A stretch of 64,000 bases of DNA from Deinococcus yavapaiensis KR-236 (GCF_003217515.1 NZ_QJSX01000014.1:1-64000), one strand, 5' to 3'. Shown: positions 16,650-25,595, counted from the stretch's first letter. Program-made: numbers and translations. Notes: generated by a model not told the origin, from the sequence alone.

Positions 16650-16946
16650 GCCTCACGGTAGGCGTCCGAGAATACTTCGCCCTATGAACTTTCCGACACG
16701 CGCGTCGCAGGACAAACGTCGTCGCTCGTGGATACGCAAAGCCCACGCGACGTGGCGTGGGCGGTGACCGTCCTTCACTCGGGACGGGATGGTCGACTTG
16801 TGGATGATTCAGTGTACCTGTTTTCCAGGGCAGGTCAGCGCGCTCGGCCACCGCCGCACCGACTCGTGCGTGAGGGCAGGGCGCGGCGGTCGTTCCTGCC
16901 CTCGCGCTCCCCTCGAAGGCCGAGCATGCGGGACTAATATGGAGCC

Positions 16947-17993
16947 ATGCTCGACCTGCCCTACCGGCTCGGCTTGACGGCCCCGGTCATTCAGGCGCCC
17001 ATGGCGGGAGTGCAGGACCACCGACTCGCCGCGGCCGTCAGCGACGCGGGCGCGCTCGGCTCGCTTCCCGCGGCCATGCTCGATCCGGAGGGTCTGGAGC
17101 GGGAACTCCGCGCGTACCATGAACTCAGTTCCGGTCCGCTCAACGTCAATTTCTTCAGCCACACACCGACCGAGCCTGACCTCGCGCGCGAGGCTGCCTG
17201 GCGAGCCGCGCTGCAACCGTATTACGAAGAGTTCGGGGTCACCGCCGAGCCGTCCTCGGGGTCCGGTCGGCGCCCGTTCGATGGGGCGGCGGCGGACGTA
17301 CTCGAAGCGTTCCGGCCTGCTGTGGTCAGCTTTCATTTCGGTCTGCCTGCTCCCGAATTGCTCGCCCGGGTGAAGAGTTGGGGCAGCTTGGTGTTCTCCT
17401 CGGCCACCACCGTCGACGAGGCGGCGTGGCTGGAGGCGCGCGGGGTGGATGCGGTGATCGCCCAGGGCCTGGAGGCCGGTGGACACCGCGGCATGTTCCT
17501 CGACCGTGACGTCACGACGCAGGTCGGCACCTTCGCGCTCCTGCCCCAGATCGCTCGGACGGTGGGTGTTCCCGTTCTCGCCGCAGGCGGCATCGTCGAC
17601 GCGCGAGGCTTGACGGCGGCGAAGGCCCTCGGGGCCAAGGGGGTCCAGATCGGCACCGCCTTGCTCTGCACGAACGAGGCGACGACGAACTCCGTGTACC
17701 GAGCGGCGTTGCTTTCACCGTCGGCGAGGCATACGGCGCTGACGAACGTGTTCTCCGGGCGTCCGGCACGCGGCATCGTCAATCGCGCGATTCGTGAGCT
17801 CGGTCCTTTGAGCGACGTCGTGCCGGCGTTTCCCCTGGCAACGTCCGCTCTGGGGCCACTTCGGGCCGCCGCGGAGGCGCTGGGCCGAAACGACTTCACT
17901 CCCTTGTGGTGTGGCCAGAACGCCGAGGGTCTGCGGCGCGCTTCGGCAGCGGAGGTGATACGCGACTTTCTGGAAGCGTGGCACGAAGGTTGA
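16947..17993 (+). CDS. nitronate monooxygenase (2-nitropropane dioxygenase family)
   Basis: A 348-residue TIM-barrel FMN enzyme. The N-terminal APVIQAPMAGV is the FMN-binding start of the family, followed by AAAVSDAGALGSL. AQGLEAGGHRG (about 172-182) holds the active-site His of nitronate monooxygenases, and VPVLAAGGIVDARG and GAKGVQIGTA form the phosphate-binding end. It should oxidise alkyl nitronates (such as 3-nitropropionate) to carbonyls and nitrite. A TAATAT hexamer ends 6 nt before the ATG; the 6 nt also contain GGAG, but a leaderless mRNA is more likely. It is monocistronic. Confidence 0.9.
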   Translation: MLDLPYRLGLTAPVIQAPMAGVQDHRLAAAVSDAGALGSLPAAMLDPEGLERELRAYHELSSGPLNVNFFSHTPTEPDLAREAAWRAALQPYYEEFGVTAEPSSGSGRRPFDGAAADVLEAFRPAVVSFHFGLPAPELLARVKSWGSLVFSSATTVDEAAWLEARGVDAVIAQGLEAGGHRGMFLDRDVTTQVGTFALLPQIARTVGVPVLAAGGIVDARGLTAAKALGAKGVQIGTALLCTNEATTNSVYRAALLSPSARHTALTNVFSGRPARGIVNRAIRELGPLSDVVPAFPLATSALGPLRAAAEALGRNDFTPLWCGQNAEGLRRASAAEVIRDFLEAWHEG

Positions 17994-18353
17994 TTCGTCA
18001 AAGCGCTTCATGACTGCCCTGACGACAAACGAAGCGCGCCTCGACTCGCCCGAATTCGATAGTCTTTCGGCGCGTTTTCCCGTTCCACGCGAATCACGAG
18101 GCGAGAGCACGGCCCTGGCTGTGGCTTCGCTATTTTATTTCTCGTCGTTTCGAGATGTCGCCGTTGGCCTCATGCTGCGTGAGCACGTTTTCGAGGTGAG
18201 GCGGTCGATGATCGGCCTCGGCGATCAGGAGGGGTCGCCTTTTGAAGGAAGCGATATTTTTCGCTTCCTTCACAGATCGTTTATGTAAGACTCATGGTAT
18301 GGATCTCGTCGACTTCGAAGCCGCTGGAGCGTTCGGTCTCGAGGGAGGCTGAC
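17994..18353. other. 360-bp intergenic stretch with an 11-bp hairpin
   Basis: A perfect stem, GAAGGAAGCGA (18244-18254) with its complement (18261-18271), lies 80 bp before the next gene. It may end transcription of the nitronate monooxygenase gene. The stretch is less GC-rich than its surroundings. An ORF over 18010-18288 has no start signals and poor codon bias, so I do not call it. Confidence 0.45.
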
Positions 18354-18653
18354 GTGACCGCCACCGCCCGCCGAATCGTCCGTCTCGATACGTACGAACC
18401 CGAAGAGACCGACATCCTCACCATCTACCTCGCCGCGCTCGACATTCGTCAAGCGACGCTCGACGAACCTCACCACGTGTGGGCGATCACGTCTCTGGGC
18501 CGGGAGCTTCGCATCACCGAATACGGCTATCCCACTCGGGAGGCAGCCATCGCGCACGCCGCGCACCTCGTCGTCGGCGTCCGCGCCCATCTCGAGGCGT
18601 GCTTCGCCCGCGAATTCAATCTCGATTTAATCGAGAACCGCGAACTGAATTGA
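18354..18653 (+). CDS. unknown 99-residue protein
   Basis: I do not recognise a family. The protein starts at a GTG with GAGGGAGG 5 nt upstream (18341-18348), which decides against the longer ATG reading at 18294. It reads TATARRIVRLDTYEPEETD and continues with an alternating alpha/beta pattern and no membrane segment. Acidic residues dominate the first third and a helix with AAIAHAAHLVVGVRAHLEA follows. Codon bias is normal for the genome. Function is unknown. Confidence 0.65.
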   Translation: MTATARRIVRLDTYEPEETDILTIYLAALDIRQATLDEPHHVWAITSLGRELRITEYGYPTREAAIAHAAHLVVGVRAHLEACFAREFNLDLIENRELN

Positions 18654-18783
18654 TCGCCCGCCTCTCGGCGTACCGCACGACGGCGCGGAAAACCTCCTGC
18701 CAGCCTTGACGGCATGACGACGACTCAGTGCGAACTCCACAAGCCTTTCGCGGCATTGACACGCCGTTCGAGCCCTTCGGACC

Positions 18784-19947
18784 TCAGGCGAGCGTGCCTC
18801 GGGCGACCGAACGCTCCAGGCTTGGCGAGGGTGGCGCGAGACGCGTCTCGGCCCCGCTCTCGGTGCGTGGCGTGGCAAAGAAGAACGCGAGCGCCAGCAG
18901 GACGTACACCGTGATGAGCAGGACGCCCTCGAACCACGTGGTCTCCCCGTCGCGGGTGATGCTGTTGACGATGAGCGGCACGGCGAAGATCGCGAAGAGT
19001 TCCAGGGGGCTGCCGAACACGAGGTTCATCGGGTGCCCGATAAAGTACGACACGATGACCAGCAGGGGCGCCGTGAGAAGCGCGACTTGAATGGTGGCGC
19101 CCACAGCGATACTGATGGCAAGGCCGATGCGTCCTTGCCGCGCGAAGTACGTGGCGCCCACGTACTCGGCGAAGTTTCCGACGATGGCCAGCACGACGAT
19201 GCCAAGGAAGAACGGCGTGAGCCCCAGGGCTTCCGAGGTCGCTTCCAACGCGCCGGACACCAGCTCCGCCTCGACTGCCACGAAGACCGTCGCCACGACG
19301 AGCACAAGCACCGAGCGGCTCAGCGGCCACACGGGACCGTGATGGGGCGCGTCGTCCTCCAAGCTGAAGACGTCGCGGTGCGTCACCAAGGTGTACACGA
19401 GGTTCAAGAGATACACGAGAATCAGCACGACGGCCACGCCGAGGCTGAGGTACTCGTCGAGGTTCGCGAGGGCTCCCGTGCTGGGCGCGGCGAACGCGCC
19501 CGTGCGCTCGGTGTAGTCGTAGATGGCGGGCAGCACGAGCGCGAGGACGAGCAGGACCAGCATGCTGGCGAGTTGCTGCGCGCCTTGTCGGTTGAACGTC
19601 TGCCGTGGCCGCCCGACACTGCCCGCCAGCACCGCGAGCCCGAGTCCGAGCAGGGCGTTACCGATGATGGAGCCCGTGATCTGCGCCTTGACGACGGCGG
19701 TATTCCCCGCAATGAGGACGAAGATCGCCAAGATGAGCTCGGCCATGTTGCCGAACGTGACGTTCAGCAGACCGCCGATGGTGGGACCCGCTACGCCCGC
19801 GATGCCCTCGGTGCCCTTGCGCATCCAATCCGCGAGGGGCACGATGCCGATCACGGCCGTCACGAATACCCACAAGGGTGGAGCGCGCACGACGTACTCC
19901 AGCACGAGCGACACCGGGACGAACGCCAAGAGTAGATTCATGAGCAT
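18784..19947 (-). CDS. calcium/proton antiporter (CAX/ChaA type, CaCA superfamily)
   Basis: A 387-residue membrane protein with about eleven hydrophobic segments. Two inverted alpha-repeats carry the ion-binding motifs: GNMAELILAIFVL in the first half and GNFAEYVGATYFA in the second; the paired G-N-x-x-E motifs are diagnostic of cation/proton antiporters of the CAX family. It should expel Ca2+ (or a similar cation) in exchange for protons. The start was placed at the ATG at 19947 because a TACGCT hexamer ends 6 nt before it; the reading from 19992 would begin upstream of this promoter. Confidence 0.9.
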   Translation of the reverse strand: MLMNLLLAFVPVSLVLEYVVRAPPLWVFVTAVIGIVPLADWMRKGTEGIAGVAGPTIGGLLNVTFGNMAELILAIFVLIAGNTAVVKAQITGSIIGNALLGLGLAVLAGSVGRPRQTFNRQGAQQLASMLVLLVLALVLPAIYDYTERTGAFAAPSTGALANLDEYLSLGVAVVLILVYLLNLVYTLVTHRDVFSLEDDAPHHGPVWPLSRSVLVLVVATVFVAVEAELVSGALEATSEALGLTPFFLGIVVLAIVGNFAEYVGATYFARQGRIGLAISIAVGATIQVALLTAPLLVIVSYFIGHPMNLVFGSPLELFAIFAVPLIVNSITRDGETTWFEGVLLITVYVLLALAFFFATPRTESGAETRLAPPSPSLERSVARGTLA

Positions 19948-20139
19948 GCGCCTAGCGTACCGGGCGAGGCGGTACTCACGCGCTTCGTTCATTGTTCACG
20001 TTCGACGTCCGCCTCGCCTCGTGCCCGTTTCACCGTCGGAAGAGCAGCGCCTCTCCGGCGGCCGCTCATGATTTCGGCCGACCCGTTCTTGGCGCTCTGG
20101 TTGTTTTAGTGATTCGCGAAAACGCTGCCATTCCCTAAA

Positions 20140-20164
20140 AGAACTCCCTCTGAGAGGAAGTCCT
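20140..20164 (-). terminator. intrinsic terminator attached to the tRNA-Pro remnant
   Basis: Read on the minus strand: a 9-bp stem (two G-U pairs) with a 7-nt loop followed by TTTTAG. It directly follows the CCA end of the decayed tRNA copy, as the terminator of a tRNA gene would. Confidence 0.7.
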
Positions 20165-20213
20165 CTGCTGGTCGAGGCGGCGAAATTCGAACGTCCGATT
20201 CCTCCCACCCCAA
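20165..20213 (-). pseudogene. decayed 3' half of tRNA-Pro, putative attachment-site remnant
   Basis: Read on the minus strand, this copy runs from the anticodon loop (TTGGGGTGG) through a T-loop TTCGAAT to GCCTCGACCAGCAG. It matches the intact tRNA-Pro at 22949-23025 in the same orientation: the last 19 nt (20165-20183 against 22945-22963) are identical, and the match continues to 28 nt with two mismatches. The T-stem no longer pairs and the 5' half is missing, so it cannot be a working tRNA. Copies of tRNA 3' ends like this are left when an element integrates into a tRNA gene. Confidence 0.75.
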
Positions 20214-20253
20214 CTCGGACCAACCGCTTTCGGCTTCTGACGCCGTAGAACCG

Positions 20254-21042
20254 TCACAGGTAACGAAGGTACGCTTCCGGGTCCGCGAGGAACTCGCGCA
20301 TGAGCCGCACGTGCTCCAGCTCTTCGTACACGGCTTCACGTACGCCTGACGCGTCGAACAACAGGATTTGCGCGGCCGGCAAGGCCAAAAGCATCGGCGA
20401 ATGCGTCGCGATGATGAACTGCGCTTCCGCCCGTACGAGATCCTTCACGAGCGACATGAACGCCAACTGCCGCGAGGGTGACATCGCCGCTTCCGGCTCG
20501 TCGATGAGGTGAAGGCCGCCTGGCGTCAGTCGTGCTTGAAAGAACGCCAGGAAGCTCTCTCCGTGCGACCGAGCGTCCAAGCCGGGGCCGTATAAGGCGG
20601 TCAGTTCGCCGATGGCTCGACGATACGGAAAGGCCCGACGAGACTTCGAACCTTCTGCCGCTTCGATGCGCCGCACGTTCTCCTGGGCTTCGCTCAGCAT
20701 GCGGTCGGCGCGACGCACGAAACCGAAGTAATCTTCAGCGCGCAGGAACAGACCGCGTCTCGTGCGACGCGACCAGGAGAGCCGCAAGTACGGTTCGAGT
20801 TGCACGGCGGCGTGAAGCGTGGGGTCATCCCCGGCTTCGTGGGCTCCCGCGGTGGGCAGTTCCGTCGCGCGCGCCAGCGCTTCGAGGAAGGTAGATTTTC
20901 CGCTGCCGTTCTCTCCGACGAGCAGCGTGACGGGTCGTGTCAGGGAAACGTCGAGGGCGTCCCGCACGAAGGACAGCGAGAAGGGAAACCCGTCCGGAAG
21001 CGGCTCGCCATCTGGGTTGAAGCGCAATCCGGTGAGGTGCAT
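20254..21042 (-). CDS. AAA-type ATPase (ABC/SMC-like, AAA_21 family)
   Basis: A 262-residue stand-alone ATPase of the SMC/ABC-like group. Walker A is GENGSGKST at 43-51, an ABC-like signature SHGES at 159-163, Walker B LHLIDE at 177-182 with PEAAM, and a switch His214 in IATHSP. There are no membrane segments and no room for a long coiled coil, and no nuclease domain is fused. Members of this group serve in DNA repair or in defence systems with a partner gene, but no partner is adjacent. A TACAGT hexamer ends 5 nt before the ATG (leaderless). It lies inside the likely tRNA-Pro island. Confidence 0.85.
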   Translation of the reverse strand: MHLTGLRFNPDGEPLPDGFPFSLSFVRDALDVSLTRPVTLLVGENGSGKSTFLEALARATELPTAGAHEAGDDPTLHAAVQLEPYLRLSWSRRTRRGLFLRAEDYFGFVRRADRMLSEAQENVRRIEAAEGSKSRRAFPYRRAIGELTALYGPGLDARSHGESFLAFFQARLTPGGLHLIDEPEAAMSPSRQLAFMSLVKDLVRAEAQFIIATHSPMLLALPAAQILLFDASGVREAVYEELEHVRLMREFLADPEAYLRYL

Positions 21043-21188
21043 GTCTCACTGTACTTGTGAAGCGCGAACGGGGCGCAGGCGTGGCTCGACCCGACAAAGC
21101 GGCGCACTCCCGCGTCCGGAGGAGCAGGGAGCGGCACGCGACGAACAGAGTGCTCGTAGAAGACTTCGGATCCCCCTATAGTCACGAC

Positions 21189-21707
21189 ATGGAAGTCGAG
21201 TCGTTCTACCGTTACCTCACGCAGGCCCGCCGACGCCTCTGGACCACCCTGCGCACTTTGCCGGACGAGGACCTGTCGAAACCCGTTATCCCCACGGATG
21301 GCGCGCGCTGCATCAAGGACCTCGTGAAGCACGTCGCGGTGGTGGAGGACGGCTGGTTTCGAGGCGACTTGCTCGGCCAGCCCTTCGTGCTGGAGAGCTT
21401 CGGTCCCGAACCCAGGTCGGCTGACGAGTACTGGCACCACGAGACGGAGTCGCTGGAGTCGCTGCTCGCCTACTGGGAAGCGGTGGAGGCGGACACCCTC
21501 AAGCGCTGGCCGGACCTGATGGCCGTCGTCGCGTCGGGCCGCCGCGTCAAGGCGTTCGATGACCAGGATGTGACCGTTTCGGCAGACGAGGTGATGTGGC
21601 ACGTCATGCAGCACGAGGTTCGCCATACCGCCCAGATCGTGCAGATGGTTCGTCTGCTTGGACACACCCCGCCCTCGCTGGACCTCGTGTTCCTCACCGC
21701 GCGTTGA
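21189..21707 (+). CDS. DinB-family metal-dependent protein
   Basis: A 172-residue four-helix-bundle protein of the DinB/YfiT family. The three expected metal-binding histidines are present: His48 in LVKHVAVVEDGW, and His142 and His146 in HVMQHEVRHTAQI. This superfamily includes DNA-damage-induced proteins and thiol transferases, and it is often expanded in Deinococcus; the reaction here is unknown. The ATG at 21189 was chosen because a TATAGT hexamer ends exactly 6 nt before it; the 44-codon upstream extension runs through the promoter of the divergent ATPase gene. Predicted leaderless. Confidence 0.88.
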   Translation: MEVESFYRYLTQARRRLWTTLRTLPDEDLSKPVIPTDGARCIKDLVKHVAVVEDGWFRGDLLGQPFVLESFGPEPRSADEYWHHETESLESLLAYWEAVEADTLKRWPDLMAVVASGRRVKAFDDQDVTVSADEVMWHVMQHEVRHTAQIVQMVRLLGHTPPSLDLVFLTAR

Positions 21708-21782
21708 GCCGAGCCCACGCGGCAACGCCGAGAAGAGCAAGCTCGATAGAATCGACTTCGACCGTCGTCAGTAGGAGGTTGC

Positions 21783-22502
21783 ATGAACACGCCCGTACAG
21801 CTCGCGCCCAACCTGCACCAATTGTCCCTCGGTATGGTCAACGTGTTTTTGATCGAGCACGAGGACGAACTCGTCCTCATCGACACCGGCGTGCCGGGAA
21901 GCGAAATCCTCATTCTCGACGGAGTTCGCGCGTTGGGACGCCAACCGCAGCAGGTACGGCACATCATCGTGACGCACTTCCATCCGGATCACGCTGGTAG
22001 TCTCGCCGCCCTGAAGGAGCTCACGGGCGCGACGACGTACATGCATCCCCTCGACGCCCGCATCGTTCGTGAAGGCTTGTGGCGAGAGCGAGCCGTGATG
22101 CCCGCCCCGGGCTTCGAGGAGATGTTCGCTCAAGTGGTGATGGCACCTCAGGCGTTTCCGCGAACGGCGGTGGTGGACGTGGAAGTTCTCCCGGGCGAGG
22201 TCTTGCCGATCGCGGGCGGCTTGAAGGTGCTTCACGCGCCGGGCCATTCGGCTGGGCAGATCGCGCTGCTGTGGAGTGAGCATGGCGGCGTGCTGTTCGC
22301 GGCGGACGCCATGGGAAACATGCGAGGCTTGCACGACCCGATCTTGTTCGAGGATCTGGAAGCTGGGCGTGGAACGCAACGTGCGCTCGCCGCGTTGGCG
22401 TTCGAGGTGGCGACGTTCGGGCATGGAGACGCGATTCGTGAAGGTGCGTCGCGTGTGATCAGGGAGCGCTGGGGAGCTCCGGGAGCCGTTCCGGAAGCGT
22501 GA
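21783..22502 (+). CDS. metallo-beta-lactamase-fold hydrolase
   Basis: A 239-residue hydrolase with the metal-binding motif THFHPDHAGS (His65, His67, Asp69, His70), LIDTGVPGSE before it and HAPGHSAGQIAL after it, the layout of glyoxalase II-like and related MBL-fold enzymes. It likely uses two zinc or iron ions to hydrolyse a thioester, ester or phosphodiester; the substrate is open. TAGGAGG sits 6 nt before the ATG, so this gene, unlike its neighbours, uses a Shine-Dalgarno start. It is followed directly by the broken integrase. Confidence 0.9.
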   Translation: MNTPVQLAPNLHQLSLGMVNVFLIEHEDELVLIDTGVPGSEILILDGVRALGRQPQQVRHIIVTHFHPDHAGSLAALKELTGATTYMHPLDARIVREGLWRERAVMPAPGFEEMFAQVVMAPQAFPRTAVVDVEVLPGEVLPIAGGLKVLHAPGHSAGQIALLWSEHGGVLFAADAMGNMRGLHDPILFEDLEAGRGTQRALAALAFEVATFGHGDAIREGASRVIRERWGAPGAVPEA

Positions 22503-22615
22503 GGGCGGCAGACACGAGAAAGTCCGTGCGTTGGTTCATGACGGCCACCCTGCAAGGGGCGACGCGCGCGCACCGCACGAGGCTCGAGACGCGCAAGCTT
22601 CCAGCCAACCCGAGC

Positions 22616-22881
22616 GGGCGGGTTCCCGTCGCGCTTCGGCAACAGGCTCATTCGTCGGCACGTGCGCGAGGAGTGACACAAGGTGCTGGCACGCGGGAGT
22701 GGAGACGACGTACCGAATTCACGACCTGCGGCACACGTTCGTGACCCGACTGATCGAGGCGGGTGCAGACCCGAAGACGACGGCGGACCTGGTGAGGCTC
22801 ACGTTGTCGCCGTACACGAGAGCCGAGACCCGGAAGCGGACGCTGTTGCTCTCCAAAGACGAGGAAAAGCAGGCGATCTGA
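22616..22881 (+). pseudogene. broken tyrosine recombinase/integrase (C-terminal remnant)
   Basis: The last part reads in one frame as VETTYRIHDLRHTFVTRLIE, then AGADPKTTADLV. This is the catalytic box H-x-L-R-H-T of tyrosine recombinases, followed by an SPYTRAE stretch that may hold the nucleophile Tyr. Just upstream, another frame reads RFGNRLIRRHVREE and then a stop (about 22640-22667), which fits the segment before that box, so a frameshift separates them. The normal G-H-S box between the His-Arg and Tyr motifs also seems deleted. No start or full N-terminal domain remains. It ends 68 bp from the tRNA-Pro gene, where integrase genes of tRNA-targeting elements usually lie. Confidence 0.7.
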
Positions 22882-22908
22882 GATTCGGAGGGGTATTGAT
22901 GGGGTAGA

Positions 22909-22944
22909 AAACAAAAAAATCAGGAGGGGAAATTTCCCCTCCTG
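22909..22944 (-). terminator. intrinsic terminator of tRNA-Pro
   Basis: A perfect 24-nt palindrome (22921-22944, core GGGGAAATTTCCCC) followed on the minus strand by ATTTTTTTGTTTTC. It starts 4 bp beyond the CCA end of the tRNA. Confidence 0.9.
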
Positions 22945-22945
22945 C

Positions 22946-23025
<80 letters not shown>

Positions 23026-23068
23026 CTTCGACGCGAAAGCAATGAATGCTTCGCTCCCAGCAAAGTGG

Positions 23069-23097
23069 AATATAGCCCAGCTCGCAACTCGGGTCAA
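23069..23097 (-). promoter_or_regulatory. strong sigma-70-like promoter of tRNA-Pro
   Basis: On the minus strand, TTGACC (-35, 23097-23092) and TATATT (-10, 23074-23069) are spaced by exactly 17 bp. The upstream side abuts the leaderless promoter of the divergent M29 peptidase gene (TATCCT at 23124-23129). Confidence 0.88.
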
Positions 23098-23136
23098 CCC
23101 CGGCGGCGCCTTTCGCCTTGGAGTATCCTGTCCGCC

Positions 23137-24372
23137 ATGAGTCTTTCCTTTGAGCAGAAGTTGGCCAATTACGCCGAGCTCGCCGTGCGCGTGGGGGCGG
23201 GACTTCGGACCGGACAGCGCCTTCTCGTGCAATCTCCCGTGGAGTGCGCTCCGCTCGCGCGCGCGATCGTGCGCGCGGCGTACGCGGCGGGCGCGAGCTT
23301 CGCGGACGTGCGCTGGGACGACGACGACGTGGTGCTCGCGCGCTTCTCGATGGCGCCCGAGGCGTCGTTCGACACCATCAGCAAGTGGCGGGTGGACGCC
23401 GAGCTCGAAACGGCGGAGGCGGGTGGCGCGGTCATCAGTATTCGCGCGACGAATCCGAACTTGCTGGCGAACGTGGACTCGAAGCGGGTCGCGGCGCACC
23501 AGCGGGCGCTCGGCGCTTACCGCAAGCCGTACATGCAGCGCGTGATGACGAACAGCCTCAACTGGAACCTCGTGAGCGCTCCGATCGCGGCGTGGGCTCA
23601 GCGGATGTTCCCGGACGTGTCGCCCGAGGCGGCGGTCGCGGCTCAATGGGACGCGATCTTCGCGGCGACGCGCGCGGACCAGGAGAACCCCGTGGCGTTG
23701 TGGCGACAGCACAACGCGGATCTCAAACGCCGCAAGGACCTCTTGACCTCCAAGCAGTACCGCGCCCTGCACTTCAAGGGAGGCGAGACGGACCTCACGG
23801 TGGGACTCGCCGAGGATCACGTTTGGGGTGGCGGCAGCAGTCTCACGCCCGACGGCATCGAGTTCACGGCGAACATTCCCACGGAGGAAGTGTGGACGGC
23901 GCCGCACCGAGACCGAGTGGAGGGCGTCGTGGTGAGCACGAAGCCGCTGTCGTACAGCGGCGTCCTCATCGACGGCATTCGCATTCGCTTCGAGGGCGGG
24001 CGTGTCGTGGAAGCGACCGCGAGCAGCGGCGAGAGCGTCTTGAAGCAACTGTTGGAGACCGACGAGGGCGCGCGTCGTCTCGGCGAGGTGGCGCTCGTGC
24101 CGCACTCCAGTCCGATCTCGCGCTCGGGGCTGTTCTTCTATAACACCTTGTACGACGAGAACGCCGCGTCGCACATCGCCATCGGAAGCGCGTACCGCTT
24201 CAACGTGCAGGGCGGCGAGCACATGACGACCGAAGCGTTCGCGGCGAAGGGCGGCAACGACTCCCTGACGCACGTCGACTGGATGATCGGTTCGGCCGAG
24301 ATGGACGTGGACGGCCTTCGCGAGGATGGAAGCCGGGAGCCCGTCATGCGCGCGGGCGAATTCGTGATCTGA
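23137..24372 (+). CDS. M29-family aminopeptidase (second paralogue)
   Basis: A 411-residue metallopeptidase, the same length as the paralogue at 9648-10883 and colinear with it. Conserved metal-site regions are PTEEVW, LGEVALV, YDENAASHIAIG and SLTHVDWMIG. The ATG at 23137 lies 7 nt after TATCCT (23124-23129), again the same arrangement as its paralogue, so the mRNA is probably leaderless; the 24-codon upstream extension lies in the tRNA promoter region. It probably removes N-terminal amino acids from peptides in the cytosol. A terminator follows 8 bp after the stop. Confidence 0.93.
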   Translation: MSLSFEQKLANYAELAVRVGAGLRTGQRLLVQSPVECAPLARAIVRAAYAAGASFADVRWDDDDVVLARFSMAPEASFDTISKWRVDAELETAEAGGAVISIRATNPNLLANVDSKRVAAHQRALGAYRKPYMQRVMTNSLNWNLVSAPIAAWAQRMFPDVSPEAAVAAQWDAIFAATRADQENPVALWRQHNADLKRRKDLLTSKQYRALHFKGGETDLTVGLAEDHVWGGGSSLTPDGIEFTANIPTEEVWTAPHRDRVEGVVVSTKPLSYSGVLIDGIRIRFEGGRVVEATASSGESVLKQLLETDEGARRLGEVALVPHSSPISRSGLFFYNTLYDENAASHIAIGSAYRFNVQGGEHMTTEAFAAKGGNDSLTHVDWMIGSAEMDVDGLREDGSREPVMRAGEFVI

Positions 24373-24380
24373 ACGGCGCG

Positions 24381-24422
24381 AACAGGCAAGGGAGGGTCGA
24401 GTTCGACCGTCCCTTGCCTGTT
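24381..24422 (+). terminator. intrinsic terminator of the second M29 gene
   Basis: A 13-bp perfect stem, AACAGGCAAGGGA (24381-24393) with its complement (24410-24422), followed by TCTTC. Confidence 0.85.
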
Positions 24423-24472
24423 TCTTCATCTGGCCTCAGCACCTCCAGAAAACTTCCCGTCACGCTGAAGGC

Positions 24473-25585
24473 ATGAAACACATGATGTTGGTATCGGCGT
24501 TCGCCGTCTTGACGAGTTGCATGGCGGTCGCCCAGGACGTTCGGCTCAACCGCGTCGCGGGCGGCCTTCAGCAGCCCCTCGACGTTCAAAACGCCCGCGA
24601 CGGTTCGGGGCGCCTGTTCGTGGTGGAGCAAGGCGGTCTCGTTCGAGTGGTGCAAGGCGGGCAGGTGTCGAAAGAGCCGTTCCTCGACGTGCGCGACCTC
24701 ACGCGAGCAGGGGGCGAGCGCGGCTTGCTGGGCCTCGCCTTCGATCCGAACTTCAAGGCGAACGGCCGCTTCTTCGTGAACTACACCGACGTGAACGGAA
24801 ACACGGTCATCGCGCGGTACACGGCCAGAGGCGACCGTGCCGACACGAATTCCGCGACGGTCCTGTTGCGCGTCGCACAGCCGTACGCCAACCACAACGG
24901 CGGCGGCCTCGCCTTCGGACCGGACGGAATGCTGTACGCGGGCCTCGGCGACGGAGGAAGCGGCGGCGATCCCCAGAACAACGGGCAGAATCTCGGCAGT
25001 CTGCTCGGCAAGTTGTTGCGCCTCGACGTGAGCGGCGACCGCGTCGCCATTCCGAAGGACAACCCCTTCGTGAGCCGCGCGAACGCGAAACCAGAAATTT
25101 GGGCGTACGGGCTGCGCAATCCGTGGCGCTTCTCGTTCGATCGTCAAACCGGAGACCTTTTCATCGCGGACGTCGGTCAAAACCGTTTGGAGGAAATCAA
25201 CTTCCAGCCGAGGAGCAGCAAGGGCGGCGAGAACTACGGGTGGCGCCTCAAGGAAGCGTCGGACTGCTTTCAGCCGCGCGCGAACTGCAATCGGGCGAGC
25301 CTGACCGACCCGATCTTGGAGTACGATCACGCTCAAGGCGTGTCGGTCACGGGAGGGTACGTGTACCGCGGCAAGAACGTCCCGAGCCTCGCGGGACGGT
25401 ACGTGTACGGCGACTTCGGTTCGGGCGTCATCTGGGCGGCGACGCGCGGCGAGAACGGCAAGTGGACGTCTCGGCGTCTGCTCGACACCGATTACTCCAT
25501 CTCGGCGTTCGGGCAAGACGAGGACGGCGAGTTGTACGTCGCCGATTACGGCTCGGGCAACTTGTACCGCTTCGCCAACCGCTGA
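24473..25585 (+). CDS. secreted PQQ-dependent sugar dehydrogenase (GSDH family)
   Basis: A 370-residue six-bladed beta-propeller of the glucose/sorbosone dehydrogenase family. Residues 1-21 form a signal peptide (hydrophobic core, cleavage near AVAQ). Family motifs are GERGLLGLAFDPNF, HNGGGLAFGPDGMLY and GLRNPWRFSFD; ENYGWR and TGGYVYRG follow. It should oxidise an aldose outside the cytoplasm using bound PQQ and Ca2+, though some family members with this fold are not true dehydrogenases. A conserved histidine for the active site lies in HNGGG. It is a single gene between an M29 peptidase and cutA (convergent). Confidence 0.88.
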   Translation: MKHMMLVSAFAVLTSCMAVAQDVRLNRVAGGLQQPLDVQNARDGSGRLFVVEQGGLVRVVQGGQVSKEPFLDVRDLTRAGGERGLLGLAFDPNFKANGRFFVNYTDVNGNTVIARYTARGDRADTNSATVLLRVAQPYANHNGGGLAFGPDGMLYAGLGDGGSGGDPQNNGQNLGSLLGKLLRLDVSGDRVAIPKDNPFVSRANAKPEIWAYGLRNPWRFSFDRQTGDLFIADVGQNRLEEINFQPRSSKGGENYGWRLKEASDCFQPRANCNRASLTDPILEYDHAQGVSVTGGYVYRGKNVPSLAGRYVYGDFGSGVIWAATRGENGKWTSRRLLDTDYSISAFGQDEDGELYVADYGSGNLYRFANR

Positions 25586-25595
25586 GGACGGCGCT

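Noticed and set aside
18010..18288. 92-codon rightward ORF between the nitronate monooxygenase gene and a small unknown gene
   Set aside because: No ribosome-binding site or leaderless -10, weak third-position GC bias, and it ends just after an 11-bp hairpin. More likely non-coding.
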